Shown in pieces: positions 11,290 through 20,895 of a DNA stretch of 64,000 nt. The translations under genes were made by a program, and so were the position numbers. The stretch spans positions 2,857,001 to 2,921,000 of the forward strand of contig NW_026623008.1 in NCBI RefSeq assembly GCF_023065955.2. Reading direction: 5' to 3'. Source of the stretch: Ursus arctos. Lineage: Eukaryota > Chordata > Mammalia > Carnivora > Ursidae. How positions within the stretch are numbered: the first letter of the stretch is position 1; the number at the start of each line of letters is the position of its first letter. The notes under the pieces are model-generated. The model made no database searches. It was not told the DNA's origin and saw nothing but the letters and a program-made list of their open reading frames with translations.

Positions 11290-11430
11290 GGCCTGGTTTG
11301 TGTCTTACCTGTCTCGTCAACCTAGAATGTCAACCCCGTGAGGGCAGCCCCTTGTATCCTGTGTCTCCAGATCCTAGAACAGAGACCCTCAAATACTCAG
11401 GGAATGAATGAATGAGTGTGTGATCCTCGT
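11290..11430 (+). mobile_element. L2 3' end
   Basis: TAGAATGTCAACCCCGTGAG, GGCAGCCCCTTGTATCCTGT, CAGATCCTAGAACAGAGACC and GGGAATGAATGAATGAG match the L2 LINE 3' terminus in sense orientation. Confidence 0.75.
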
Positions 11431-11482
11431 GTCTTGGACCATCTGGTAAGGGCCTCGGATCCTAAGTGGCCCCGGCTGACTG

Positions 11483-11751
11483 GTGTCCTGGAGCTTCCGT
11501 GACAAAATACCACAGACCCCGGGGGGGTTAACACAAGGGGAGTTTGTTTCCTCCCAGTCCCGGAGGCCAGAGGTCAAAGATCAAGGTGTCCACGGGCTGT
11601 GCTCCTTCCGAAGGCTCCAGGGAAGAACGGGTCCTTGCCTCGTCGAGTCTGGTGGCTGCTGGCTGTCCTCGGCGTGCCTTGGCTCGTGCTATGTCTCTGC
11701 AGCGTCTGGCTGTGTCTTAGCAAGGCCTTCGTCCGTCTGTGTGTATCTCAG
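11483..11751 (-). mobile_element. MLT1-type LTR, first part (interrupted)
   Basis: Reads antisense MLT1: TGACAAAATACCACAGACCC, GGAGGCCAGAGGTCAAAGAT, CAAGGTGTCCACGGGCTGTG, GAAGGCTCCAGGGAAGAA. It breaks at 11751, where an MLT2 LTR is inserted, and resumes at 12188. Confidence 0.75.
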
Positions 11752-12187
11752 TGTGTCAGCCAGGGCTGTCCGCAGAAGCAGAACCAGTAGGATGTGGGTA
11801 TATCATAAGGAAACATAGGTTTATTCTGAGGCATTGGCAGGTGATGGCGGAGGCTGAGAAGTCCGCGGATCTGCGGTCCACAAGCTGGAGACCCAGAGAA
11901 GAGCTGATGCTTCAGCTTGAGTCCAAAGGCAGGAAAAGACTGTTGTCCCAGCTCAGTGCAGTCGGGGGCAGAGTTCTGGGCTTTTGGTGGTGCTGCTGTG
12001 TTCGGCTCTTCAACTGATTGGGTGAGGCCCACCCGTATCGGGGAGGGTGTTCTGCTTTGCTCAGTCTACCGATTCCAGCGTTAGTCTCATCCAGAAGCAG
12101 CCCACAGACACACCCAGAATGACCTTTGACCAACTGTCTGGGGCCCTGTTGGTCCCGTCTCGCTGACACATGAGGTTAGCCGTCACA
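11752..12187 (-). mobile_element. MLT2-type ERVL LTR, nested in MLT1
   Basis: Antisense MLT2: TGTGTCAGCCAGGGCTGTCC, GCAGAAGCAGAACCAGTAGG, GGTTTATTCTGAGGCATTGG, GGGTGAGGCCCACCCGTATC, TGCTCAGTCTACCGATTCC, ACAGACACACCCAGAATGAC and a GTCACA end. Both LTR ends are present, so it looks like a full solitary LTR. The candidate target duplications (CTCAG versus TCAAT) are imperfect. Confidence 0.75.
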
Positions 12188-12330
12188 TCAATCATTAGAT
12201 TTAGGGCCCACCGTAATCCAGTAGGACCTCGTCCTGACGGACTACGTCTTAAAAGACCCTATTTCCAAATAAGTCCACTTTCTGAGGTTCCAGGTGGACA
12301 TTAATTTGGGGGTACACCATCCTCTCGCCA
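12188..12330 (-). mobile_element. MLT1-type LTR, second part
   Basis: Continues the element broken at 11751: ATTAGATTTAGGGCCCACCG, AGACCCTATTTCCAAATAAG, GGTGGACATTAATTTGGGGG. The join restores the expected MLT1 order. Confidence 0.75.
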
Positions 12331-12719
12331 CACCTTCCTATGGGAAGCAAAGGCTGGGAAGGAGTTGGGTCGGGGGTCCTCCAGGCTTTGCCTTCCTCCA
12401 TCCCCGGGTCAGGAGATGCTCGCAAATGAATGACCAGTGTGGGGTTGCACGGAGCCCCGTCCTGCTGGCCCCGTCTCTGGGCACCATTCAGGTCACTGTT
12501 GTCCCTGTTGCTCCCTTGCAAAGTCACCCTGGGTTTGGTGCTAACGCCGGGGAGAGATGACTGTCCGGGGACGAGAATTACAGCTGTGTTTTCAGGCGCG
12601 CTGAGTTTTTCTGTGTTAGACATCTAAAATTTGTTTCCATCCCAGGAAGAACGGTGAAGCTCAGCGTAGCGTTGCTACTCAGGAGCTCTCATTCCAGCAC
12701 CGGTGTCTTTCCAGAGGTG
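12331..12719. other. Intronic sequence without a recognisable feature
   Basis: Moderately GC-rich. Short ORFs on both strands show no homology. Confidence 0.45.
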
Positions 12720-13050
12720 TTTTTACACGGACTTTTGGCTGAAGGGGAGCAGAAATAGAGCATTTCTCTGCAGGATTACAGTTTAGTGTCTTATAACCTG
12801 TACGATATATGAGCTAAATAATAGGCCTTTGACATTAGAACGCGGGAGGATTTGGAAATATTGCAAAGATAAACTTCAGAGCAAGCTCTGTTTGAGCTGG
12901 AGTGTTTTCCAGCACCCGTTATTGGCTTAAAATCCTGAGGGAAGGGTTAAATAAATCAAAGAGACAGGTGCAGGTTTCAGATTAAACAGCCAAACTCATA
13001 CAAAATCCCTTTGTCCGGTCGGGACAAACAGCAAGTGTTACCACAGACAG
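12720..13050. other. AT-rich island, candidate conserved noncoding element
   Basis: About 330 bases of balanced, non-repetitive DNA with GATATATGAGCTAAATAATA, GGAAATATTGCAAAGATAAA and GGGTTAAATAAATCAAAGAG. It sits between GC-rich flanks. An enhancer-like role is inferred only. Confidence 0.35.
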
Positions 13051-13199
13051 TTGGATGAAACGCCCACTGTTAACTCGCAGCCGCTAAATGCCCGCAGTGT
13101 TTGGGGAAAGCCTTCGGAAGCCCGTGTTTTCAGCAGCACGGACAGTGTGCAAAATTGCCACAGACTGCCGCGGAGAGGGGTGTCAGCGGGGCCACACTT

Positions 13200-13350
13200 T
13201 CAGCAGCCCGGGCTGCTAGCCACAGGCCAAGGAGAGGAGGCCAAACGCCTGCCGGAGCCGGGCCAGGACGCCCGCCACACCCGCCCTGGGGCAGGCCTCG
13301 GGGCAGATCTGCGGGCAGGCAGGCGGGCGCTGGGGCGCGGCCTGCATCCA
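13200..13350. other. CpG-enriched GC-rich segment
   Basis: A GCCGG/CGCCCGCC/GGCGGGCGCTGGGGCGCGG stretch with roughly 14 CpGs at 13240-13345. There is no recognisable promoter motif or exon. Confidence 0.35.
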
Positions 13351-13644
13351 GAGTCTGGGAGTCTGGCTGGAGGCTGGGCTCTCTTCTGAGCATTTTTGCT
13401 CTCCTCGCCAGACAAGCCCAGCTGGGGCCGAGGGAGCAAGCCTGGGCGAGGTGGCTCCTGGGGCAGAGGGAGCCCTCCCCCTCCCCCTCCTCCTCCTGAC
13501 CGTGCCCTGTCTCCATCACAGCACCCGACAAGCAAGACCTTTTAGAAATGCCGCGTCCTGAATGGACACCTCCCCTCTGTCTCCCACGGAGGAGAGGGCA
13601 GCCGTGCGCGGGAAGGCCGCGTGCCTGGGGTCGCAGGGACTGCA

Positions 13645-13720
13645 TGGGGAGCATGAGTCAGTTCTGTAAGCTGGGGCAGGCCCCTCAGTTTCTCTGCCTC
13701 GGTCTCCCCATCTGCAAGGG
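13645..13720 (-). mobile_element. MIR-like fragment, antisense
   Basis: CCTCAGTTTCTCTGCCTCGG followed by TCTCCCCATCTGCAAGGG is the antisense MIR core. Confidence 0.55.
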
Positions 13721-13744
13721 CCTACAGGTTCTAGGCGCAGCTCT

Positions 13745-13910
13745 GCGTGCTGGACACGTGCCGTGGGCAATCCTCAGCACCCTGTCATGATCCCCGTTTC
13801 ACAGATGACAAAATTGAGACAAAGGAGGGCCAGTAAGTTCATAAGGCCACATGACCAGGAGGTGTGAGGGCCAGGCTGCATCTAGGGAGTCTGGCCCAGA
13901 GTCCCTTGAC
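13745..13910 (+). mobile_element. MIR, sense
   Basis: CCCCGTTTCACAGATGACAA AATTGAGACAAAGGAGGG, then CCACATGACCAGGAGG and GAGGGCCAGGCTG, follow the MIR consensus. Confidence 0.75.
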
Positions 13911-14529
13911 AGTGCCATGGCCGACTGGCGCTGCGATGCCAGGAATGGCAACACGTCCCCATCTGTCAACTTGGCGGTGCTAACGGTGCCAGCAGCGTGT
14001 GTCTTGAATCTGCGGGATGTGGAGGGCTGTGCTGCTCATGGATGGGGCTCTCCGCAGCTGGTGAGCCCTTAGCACCACCGTGGGCATCCTGGCTCCAGTC
14101 TCCTTGCTCAGGGACACTCAGGGATGCCTTGCCCCCCTGGCTGCCTCTGTCCAGCCCCACCCAGGCCCACGTCCCCCTGAGCCACCTCCTGGACCACCTT
14201 TTCTCCGCTCTGCAGGCTGAGACATATCAGCCCTTCCAGGCCTCTGGGTTCCCGGGGCCCTTCCGGGCTCACCTTCTCTGTGGTCTGTGGCCCCGTGGCA
14301 AGTCTGCCTGGCTTTGTGCAGTCTGAACCCCGGGACTGGCCCGTCTGCGTGTTTCCTGTACCCCCAGCCCCACGGCATCCAGAACCATGCTGAGCCTTCG
14401 CGGGGTTTTGGATGTGGCTATGATGAGGATGGTGATAAGCCCCCGTGCGGGTCCAGGTCCCCAGCGCTCCCTCTGCTCCTTGCTGTGGCTCCAGTGGCAT
14501 CACCCGCCAGCGTCCGACCTCTGAACGAG
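13911..14529. other. GC-rich unique sequence
   Basis: Overlaps a 202-aa minus-strand ORF (14108-14716) and shorter + ORFs, none with recognisable domains. Nothing else seen. Confidence 0.5.
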
Positions 14530-14730
14530 TCGGGCTGCTAAAGCTCAAATGTGGACTCTTACCTGCTGTGTGGTCTTGGGTGCACAATTCACCCTCTCTG
14601 TGCCCTGTTCCCATTATCTGTAGAATGGGGTGAATTGGCGTCTTATCCTTCAGGGCCGTGGGAGGACGGGATTGCCCAAGGCCGTGAGTGCCTGGCACGG
14701 AGCCCGCCTGTAGCACGCACTCTGTGAAGG
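14530..14730 (-). mobile_element. MIR, antisense
   Basis: TGTGTGGTCTTGGGTGCACA, CACCCTCTCTGTGCCCTG, CATTATCTGTAGAATGGGGT and GTGAGTGCCTGGCACGGAGC give a near-complete antisense MIR. Confidence 0.75.
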
Positions 14731-15244
14731 TTGGCCGAGACGCCCCCTGGGCCGGCCGAGCTCAGAGTCCGCATCCCGGAAGGCTGTGGAATGCCGACTC
14801 CTGGGCCCAGCGTCTGCCGGCGCAGGTCTGGGGCGGGGCGCAAGAGCTGCCTTTCTCACCAGTGCCGCCGGCCTGGGGACCCTGTCCGAGAACCTCTGAG
14901 CCCGTCCCTCCTGTTCCAGCAGAGCTTCTGTGACCTTGCTGTGCGTGAAAAGCAAGTGTGAGCTCACCAACTTAGGACAGCAGGGAGATGGAGGACATGC
15001 CCTTTCCATGAGTGTTCGGGGATCTGGCTTCCTGTGCGGGGTGCCCGCCGCCCTGGCTCTCCCTGGCCTCTGAGCTTGGATAACCTCCACGAGGCACCCG
15101 GCTGACATGATTCCACCACCGTCTGAGGTCTCACGCCGGCTCCGGAATGGGTGCAGGGGCTACAGGGAGAAGGAAGGGCTGTCACTGCCCTCAGAGAGCC
15201 CCAGGGATGGAACCCGGGCAGGTATAGCATGAGACGGGTCAAGA
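14731..15244. other. GC-rich unique sequence
   Basis: No gene, RNA or repeat recognised; ORFs in several frames overlap. Confidence 0.5.
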
Positions 15245-15480
15245 GAGCTTGATGCACGGGGGCAGGAGGAAGGGGGCAGGGGTGGGGGGCAGGGGGAAGT
15301 GGGACAGGAGGAACCAGGTTAAGGGGAAGGGGGGCTGGGGTCAGGGGAGAGGGGGCCAGGGTGGCAGGAGGAAGGGGGCTGGGGCAGGAGGAAGGGGGGC
15401 GGGGAAGAGGGACAGGGGGAAGGGGGCAGGGGCAGGAGGAAGGGGGCAGGGGCCAGAACCAAAGGAACAGGGTAAAGGGA
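15245..15480. repeat. G-rich irregular minisatellite (G-quadruplex-prone)
   Basis: Repeated GGCAGGAGGAAGGGGGC-type units on the + strand with many runs of three or more G separated by 1-7 bases. ORFs (for example 15249-15518) are composition artefacts. Confidence 0.85.
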
Positions 15481-15949
15481 GGCTGGTTGGGCAGAAGGCC
15501 CCCAGGAGCAGTGCGTGAAAGGCCAGGAAGGGCTACCAGGGCTGGGCGTGGCGGGCTCACTCCAGTGATTTAATTTCCTGCGGTCTGCAGAGCCCTGAGG
15601 CTCAGAGGACGTTGCTACTGTGTGCGTGTGCAGGGCCGGGAACGCACCCCCAGCTGCTCAGGGGGCAGCTGTGAAGGAGCTGATAATTTTCCTCCACGGA
15701 AACCGTCCTCCGCTCCATTTGCTCTTGGCTCAGCACATCTTGCAGGTTTAAGAGTTCACAGGAAGGCAGGAAGGAATAGGCCATGAGACTCCCCTCACGC
15801 CTCGGGCAGGGACTGCACGGCCACCTTCATGAGGACCTGCTTTCCCAGCCATCAGCTTAATGAGCTGTACAAGGGAGAGTTCAGGGAGCAAGGCCCAGGG
15901 CAGCTCCAGGCCTGCCTGGTTGCCTGCTGGGAGAACCGGTGGGGATGGA

Positions 15950-16110
15950 GGGAGGTGAGCAGCCTGGGAGGGGAGGGGACAGGAGGGCGTGGAGGGAGGT
16001 GAACAGCCTGGGAAGGGAGGGGAGGGTATGGAGTGGGGTGAGCAGCCTGGGAGTGGAGACAAGGTGAGCAGCCTGCGAGCAGAGGTGAGGGGAGGGGAGC
16101 AACTTGGGCA
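15950..16110. repeat. Short minisatellite, 4 spaced copies
   Basis: GTGAGCAGCCTGGGAG-type units begin at 15955, 15999 (one base changed), 16039 and 16064, spaced 44, 40 and 25 bases and separated by GGGAGG-rich sequence. Confidence 0.75.
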
Positions 16111-16269
16111 AGTTCTCAGCTCATCCTCATTCCAGGGAGCTCTGTCTCTCCTGCTTCTTAGACATTCCAAACCCATTGCCTTTCCTGGGTGGAATCCTGG
16201 GATGAGAAGATTTTTGCAAACACCTCTGGCTCACCACTTGCTTCTAAATGGAGCTGAGCGTTAACCCTT

Positions 16270-16390
16270 AGAGGCCGACACGCATCTCTCCATTTCACAG
16301 GTGGGAATGCTGAGGCAGGGGGATAGCAGCTTGTCCGAGGGCAGCTAGTAAATGGCGAGTAGGGGCTGCGATTGAACAGAACAGAGGCAG
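16270..16390 (+). mobile_element. MIR, sense
   Basis: CATTTCACAGGTGGGAATGC, TGAGGCAGGGGGATAGC and GAGGGCAGCTAGTAAATGGC follow the MIR order. Confidence 0.65.
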
Positions 16391-16734
16391 GATCAGAGGG
16401 TCCGGTGAGCTCAGCTCCCCCCGGCCTCCAGGCTGCTGGCCATTGAGGGTCTCAGAGAATGGAGTCAGCCCTGGTCCCTGGCAGTTGTCTCCTGCCTTTG
16501 TCATCATAAGTCACCGTGGCAGGAAGAAAACAGACGAAACGACAACACTAGCCTCCTGCCTCTGGGGCCTTCCCCTCTGAGCAGGGCTTTTCTGGAGGAC
16601 ATGCTAATGGCCTAGAAGCCGGTGCGTCCAGCGGCCGTCCCGTCTCCGTGACAGCCAGCGTTGTGCGCACCAAGGCGCGTGTTAGCGAGCTTGTGTCCAG
16701 AGCCAGGAGCTGTGAGACGCTCCAAGCCCATAAA
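16391..16734. other. Intronic sequence without a recognisable feature
   Basis: No gene or confident repeat. It leads into the AT-rich island that follows. Confidence 0.4.
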
Positions 16735-17060
16735 TCATGAAAAACAAGGACATAACCTTGCTTCTTTCTGCACCATCAATACATTACCTAATTCAATCAT
16801 AAAATGGAAGAGCGGTTCCATTTGTATAATTCCGTATGAAAAATCAGCAGATCTTTGCATTTTAAATGCTGCCTGCACAGCCTCTCCGCGGGACGAGCGA
16901 GGCCTCCCTTTGATGGAACAAGTGTCAAGCAGGAAGGATATAAACAAGCCCTGTGTCACTACCTTCCGCGAGAATGCTTATTTAGGGATCTTTTAATGCC
17001 TCACTGCGATGGTTTATTTGCAAATGGTCTGCAAGCTGCTAACAATTTGTGTATCACAAT
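16735..17060. other. AT-rich island, best candidate conserved noncoding element
   Basis: About 325 bases of non-repetitive sequence of intermediate GC with two octamer-like motifs: CTTTGCATTTTAAATG (16854) and TTATTTGCAAATGG (17014). It also has several TAAT/ATTA cores and a CAGATCTTTGCAT segment. The + strand is open for 111 codons, but this reading frame has no known domain. POU or homeodomain binding is inferred from motif appearance only. Confidence 0.45.
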
Positions 17061-17689
17061 TTGCGGGAGCCTGGCGGCAGCCGCCACCCCAACTAGAAAC
17101 ATTGACGGATCACCAAACGCAGCATCTCTGTCTTCAAGCCGCGGCTGGCAGGAGCTCCTTCCTGGGACCAGAGATCTAGACCCCACTCCAGGGCTGCCAC
17201 CCGCTGCCAGGCAGGGGACAGGCAGGCTCACCGGTGCCATCTTAGCACACACCGTGGGTGCCTCCCCTCTGCCCCCCGGTGCACGCCCAACTGTGGGGGC
17301 AGGTGTTGTTGGCGGCCGGTGATCAGCCATCTGGTCAACCTGAGGCCACAGGCTGAAGGTCTGTTTGCTTGCTTACTGCGGCCTCTGCCAGGTTGAGGAC
17401 GGCAGGAAGTGTCAGGTGACAGACAGAGGGACCTGGGCAGCACACCAAATTTGGCAGGACCCGTTCCTTCAGGGATTGCCTTCTGTTTTCCCTGGGTAAA
17501 CCCAAACTGTGTGTTGGACGGCAGGGCCTTTTTCTTCTTCTCTGGGGTCTCCCCACAAAGCGGATGCTGGGCACGAGGCAGCTGCTGCTTGCTAGTCGCT
17601 GAGCTGGCGGAGTGATCTAACCTCACCTGCACTCCGTCCTTGTAGCCAGTAGGGCCGTCTCCACTCGGTGGCCCCGAAGCCGGTGATCA
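17061..17689. other. GC-rich unique sequence
   Basis: Overlapping ORFs up to 155 codons without homology. No repeat recognised. Confidence 0.45.
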
Positions 17690-18142
17690 CAGTAGTGTGC
17701 ATTTCCTGAGGCTGCAGGAACGAAGTGCCATGAACCGGGGGGCTCAGAACAACAGGAATGTATTCTGTCCCAGTCCTGAAGGCCAGAAGTCCAAAATCAA
17801 GGTGTCCGCAGGGCCATGCTTCCTCCCAAAGACCCAGGGGACTACTGTGCCTTGTCTCCCAGCTCCCGGTGGCTCTGGGTGGCTCTGGTGTGTCTTGGCT
17901 GGTGGTCACGTGACTCCGTTCTCTGCTTCTACCTTCACATGACCTCCCTGTGCCTTCTCCTCTAAGGACACCTGTCACTGGAATCAGGGCACACTCAGGC
18001 AGTCCAGGAGAGTCTCATCTCAAGATCTATAACTTAATCACGTCTACAAAGGCCCTTTTTCCAAATAAGGGCACATTCTCAGGTTTGGGGTGTTAGGACG
18101 TGGATGTCTCTCTCTGGGGGCTGCCGTTTCACCCACTATAGC
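17690..18142 (-). mobile_element. MLT1-type LTR, near complete, antisense
   Basis: In order: GGCTGCAGGAACGAAGTGCC, GGCCAGAAGTCCAAAATCAA GGTGTC, TCACATGACCTCCCTGTGCC, AAGGACACCTGTCACTGGAA, CATCTCAAGATCTATAACTT, TTTTTCCAAATAAGGGCACA and TTAGGACGTGGATGTCTC, ending near CCCACTATA. A solitary ERVL-MaLR LTR. Confidence 0.85.
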
Positions 18143-18154
18143 AATATTGTCTCT

Positions 18155-18300
18155 TGGAAGGCCTACTGTGTGCCAGGGACTGTGTCCCTCACCCTCCTCT
18201 TCCTGAAAACCTCTGCCGTCGTGTGTGATGGACAGGTGAAGACAGGCTCACAGTGGCGCGTGTGGTACAGCAGGGGAGTGAGCGGCTGAGCCCCTTGGGC
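18155..18300 (+). mobile_element. MIR-like fragment
   Basis: CCTACTGTGTGCCAGGGACT and a weak GACAGGTGAAGACAGGCTCACAG core suggest a diverged sense MIR (or related ancient repeat). Confidence 0.45.
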
Positions 18301-18445
18301 TTCAGGGTCCAAATTCCTACCCTTGACGACCCTATCTCCTTTCCCACAGCCAGAACCTCCAGGGGGGCTGGTTTCGAGTTTTGTTTCTTCCCCGAGTGTG
18401 GGTAAGTCCCTTAATCCTTTTGTGCCCCCAGAACAGCCCCAGTTC
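18301..18445 (-). mobile_element. MIR-like fragment, antisense
   Basis: GGGTAAGTCCCTTAATCCTT followed by TTGTGCCCCCAG is the antisense MIR core. Confidence 0.45.
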
Positions 18446-18589
18446 CAAGAGCATGCCCCGCACGCTTACCCAGCTTCAGGAAGTAAGTGAAATGGTAAAC
18501 CCCAGTCCTCCACGATTCCTCACCGATTCTGAGGGAGCGGGCAAGTCGTGTCAGGCCCCCACATAGCCTTTCTTGTCATGAGGCACAGC

Positions 18590-18720
18590 AAGGAATTTTC
18601 TCCCTCCTTGCTGTTCTGCCAGTCTCAGCGCCAGCAAATTAATAAGGATATTGGCTGAGATGCTAATGTGGGCAGACCGTGATTCCAGAATGTTCTGCCT
18701 GCCTTTCCCGGCTGTGGTCA
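18590..18720. other. Balanced-composition island
   Basis: GCAAATTAATAAGGATATTG and GATGCTAATGTGGGC stand out from the surroundings with no repeat signature. Conservation is a guess. Confidence 0.25.
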
Positions 18721-19134
18721 GGACACCATCCTGGCCCCAGCCTTTAGGTCTGGGGTAAGATGAGCGTTGGACTGTTTGTCCCCTTTGTCCTTCTGAAAGT
18801 CACCAATCCTCTGATCCCTCAGTGTAACTTGTTGGGGCAGGCACTGGCCTGCTTTTAGGATTTCAGCCTCCAAGCAGAGGGTTGTCTCTGCTCTGCAGAG
18901 AGGTCAGAACAGAAGGTCAGCGCCCCTGAGCTGGACCAGAGTCCTTGCTGCCCACTCCTCAGCCCTGATCTGCCCAGGACAGCTGTCGGCCAGCCATGAG
19001 CCGCGTCCCCCACAAGGGCCCTCCTGTAAGTGTCAGGACTGGGCAGTGGGTGGTGGCAGGAGCCGAGAGTCCCGGTCCTCCCTTCAGACCCTTGGCTTGG
19101 CATCTTCCACCTAAAAAACTGCTGAGTGTTTGTC

Positions 19135-19385
19135 TCTCTTCTCTCTCTCTTTACAGAATCTACTCAACAAAGTAGAAAGTACTTACTTTTTAAAACTGTC
19201 ATCAGCATGAGATTATAGGATTGAGGGCTTGAAAACCTCATGAAGTCCGCCATGGGCACTCACCATATAGCAGAACCCTGGGGGAAGTTTTTGAGGGAAA
19301 CCATGGATTATTTTTGCAATATCTCATGATTATCTGTTGTCTCAGAGCTGACATTCGGAGTTAGGTTTCCTTTAAGCCCAGCACA
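19135..19385. other. AT-richer island, possible conserved noncoding element
   Basis: CTTACTTTTTAAAACTGTCA, GATTATTTTTGCAATATCTC and ATGATTATCTGTTGTC occur without repeat signatures. Function is inferred only. Confidence 0.3.
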
Positions 19386-19389
19386 GAAG

Positions 19390-19889
19390 CTACAGAAACG
19401 CTGGCAGACCTTCTGTCGGCTTCAGCACGCTGATTCGGCCCTCATACACCATGCCCGGCGTGAGGGTAGGTCCGGGCGGCGGCAGCCTGGCGGACCGACT
19501 TTGGATGGGGGCTGGAGCCCCTGGGGTTTGTGTGCTAGACCTTTTCCTCGTGGTCCTAGTTTCCTCTTTGATTGGAAAGAAAAGACCTAAATAACATCTT
19601 TCCTGCATTTATCATGGTGGAGGGCAAGGGCTAAATGCCGCCAAGCTAGGCAAAGAACATACGAAGCATAGTGGCGGTTTCTGCCCTCCGTAACTCTGGC
19701 TTCTTTAGGGAAGGAGAACATTCGCATTTGAGATAGACCACTCAGCCACACTGTTCAGTGCTGAACTGAATTATGTGATGAACATTGCTGTCAGGGAAAG
19801 AAGGGAGAGCACCCAGGACCAGGGCAATCAGTGCAGTTGGTGAACGCAGTGAGACATCCCACGAGAGGGGAGAAGCACTAGTGCTATCT
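19390..19889. other. Intronic sequence without a recognisable feature
   Basis: No gene, RNA or confident repeat. It precedes the CCAT array. Confidence 0.4.
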
Positions 19890-20130
19890 GTCCATCCAGC
19901 CACCCATCCACCCACCTATGCACTCATGCATTCACCCACCCACTCATCCATCCATCCAGTCAGCCAGCTATCCATTCATCCATCCGTCCATCCATCCATC
20001 CTTCCATCCATCCACCATCCATCCATCCATCCATCCATCCGTCTGTCCATCCATCTGTCCATCTATTCATCCATCCATGTTGTCCATTCATCCATCCATG
20101 TTGTCCATCCATCCATCCATCCATCCATTG
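19890..20130. repeat. (CCAT)n-type tetranucleotide repeat
   Basis: Degenerate CATC/CACC at the start becomes purer CATCCATCCATC from about 19976. A CCATGTTGTCCATTC variant occurs twice. The ORFs ([12 protein letters not shown]; MDGWMDG-type on the other strand) are repeat artefacts. Confidence 0.95.
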
Positions 20131-20814
20131 GCACTTGTGGGGCATCTCTGTGTGTGGGCGTTGGGTGACGTGCTGGGGAGGCCAACACACCAGAGACCTA
20201 GAACCATGGGGCTACCAGCTGAGGGAAGGATTATAGCTTGAAGTGGCTGCTGATGAGGGGCTGCACCTAGGAGAGCATTTCTCTGGGGCCCAGCCTTTTC
20301 TGGGGTGACAAGCGAACATTCAGAGGAAGGGACCTTTATGTCAAGCCCAGGGGATGCAGAGGTGGGGCCCAGGACAGGGAGAGGGATGTGGGGCTAGGCT
20401 CTGTTGGATGCAGCTGGAGAGGTGGCCAGAGTGCCACCTTGTGAGCCCATGCAGGTGGCTGTGGGTTAGGAGAGGATGGTGTGTGGCCCGGGGTATTGGC
20501 TGGGCCGTGGCGAGTGGACATGGACTCAAGCTGATCTCGCATGTGCACAGGCTGGGAGGAGGCTGGCCTGGCTGAAGCGCGGCTCCCCCACTCACCTGGT
20601 CACTCCCAGTCTCTGAGGAGATACTGTTTCTCTACCATCTGGTGGGGTCTCAGCTGTCCTGGGTCGCGGTCGGCACGCTCCCCACTTACAGTCATTGACC
20701 TACCCCTCTCACCTCGAGACCCCTGGGTGTGTCTTACCCCAGGGCCCAAAGGGATCTGGTGTGGAGCAGGCCTGGTAACTAATCTGTTTTAGCGGATCGG
20801 CAGACTGACTCCAA
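20131..20814. other. GC-rich unique sequence
   Basis: No recognisable gene or interspersed repeat. Confidence 0.45.
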
Positions 20815-20895
20815 AGAGAGGAGAGACAGGGAAAGGGGAGAAGGGTGGAGAGGGAGAGAGACAGAGAGAGGGACAGAGGGGGACAGAGGGGGAAG
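20815..20895. repeat. GA-rich low-complexity repeat
   Basis: AGAGAGGAGAGACAGGGAAA and GAGAGAGACAGAGAGAGGGA on the + strand; no clear unit. Confidence 0.8.
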
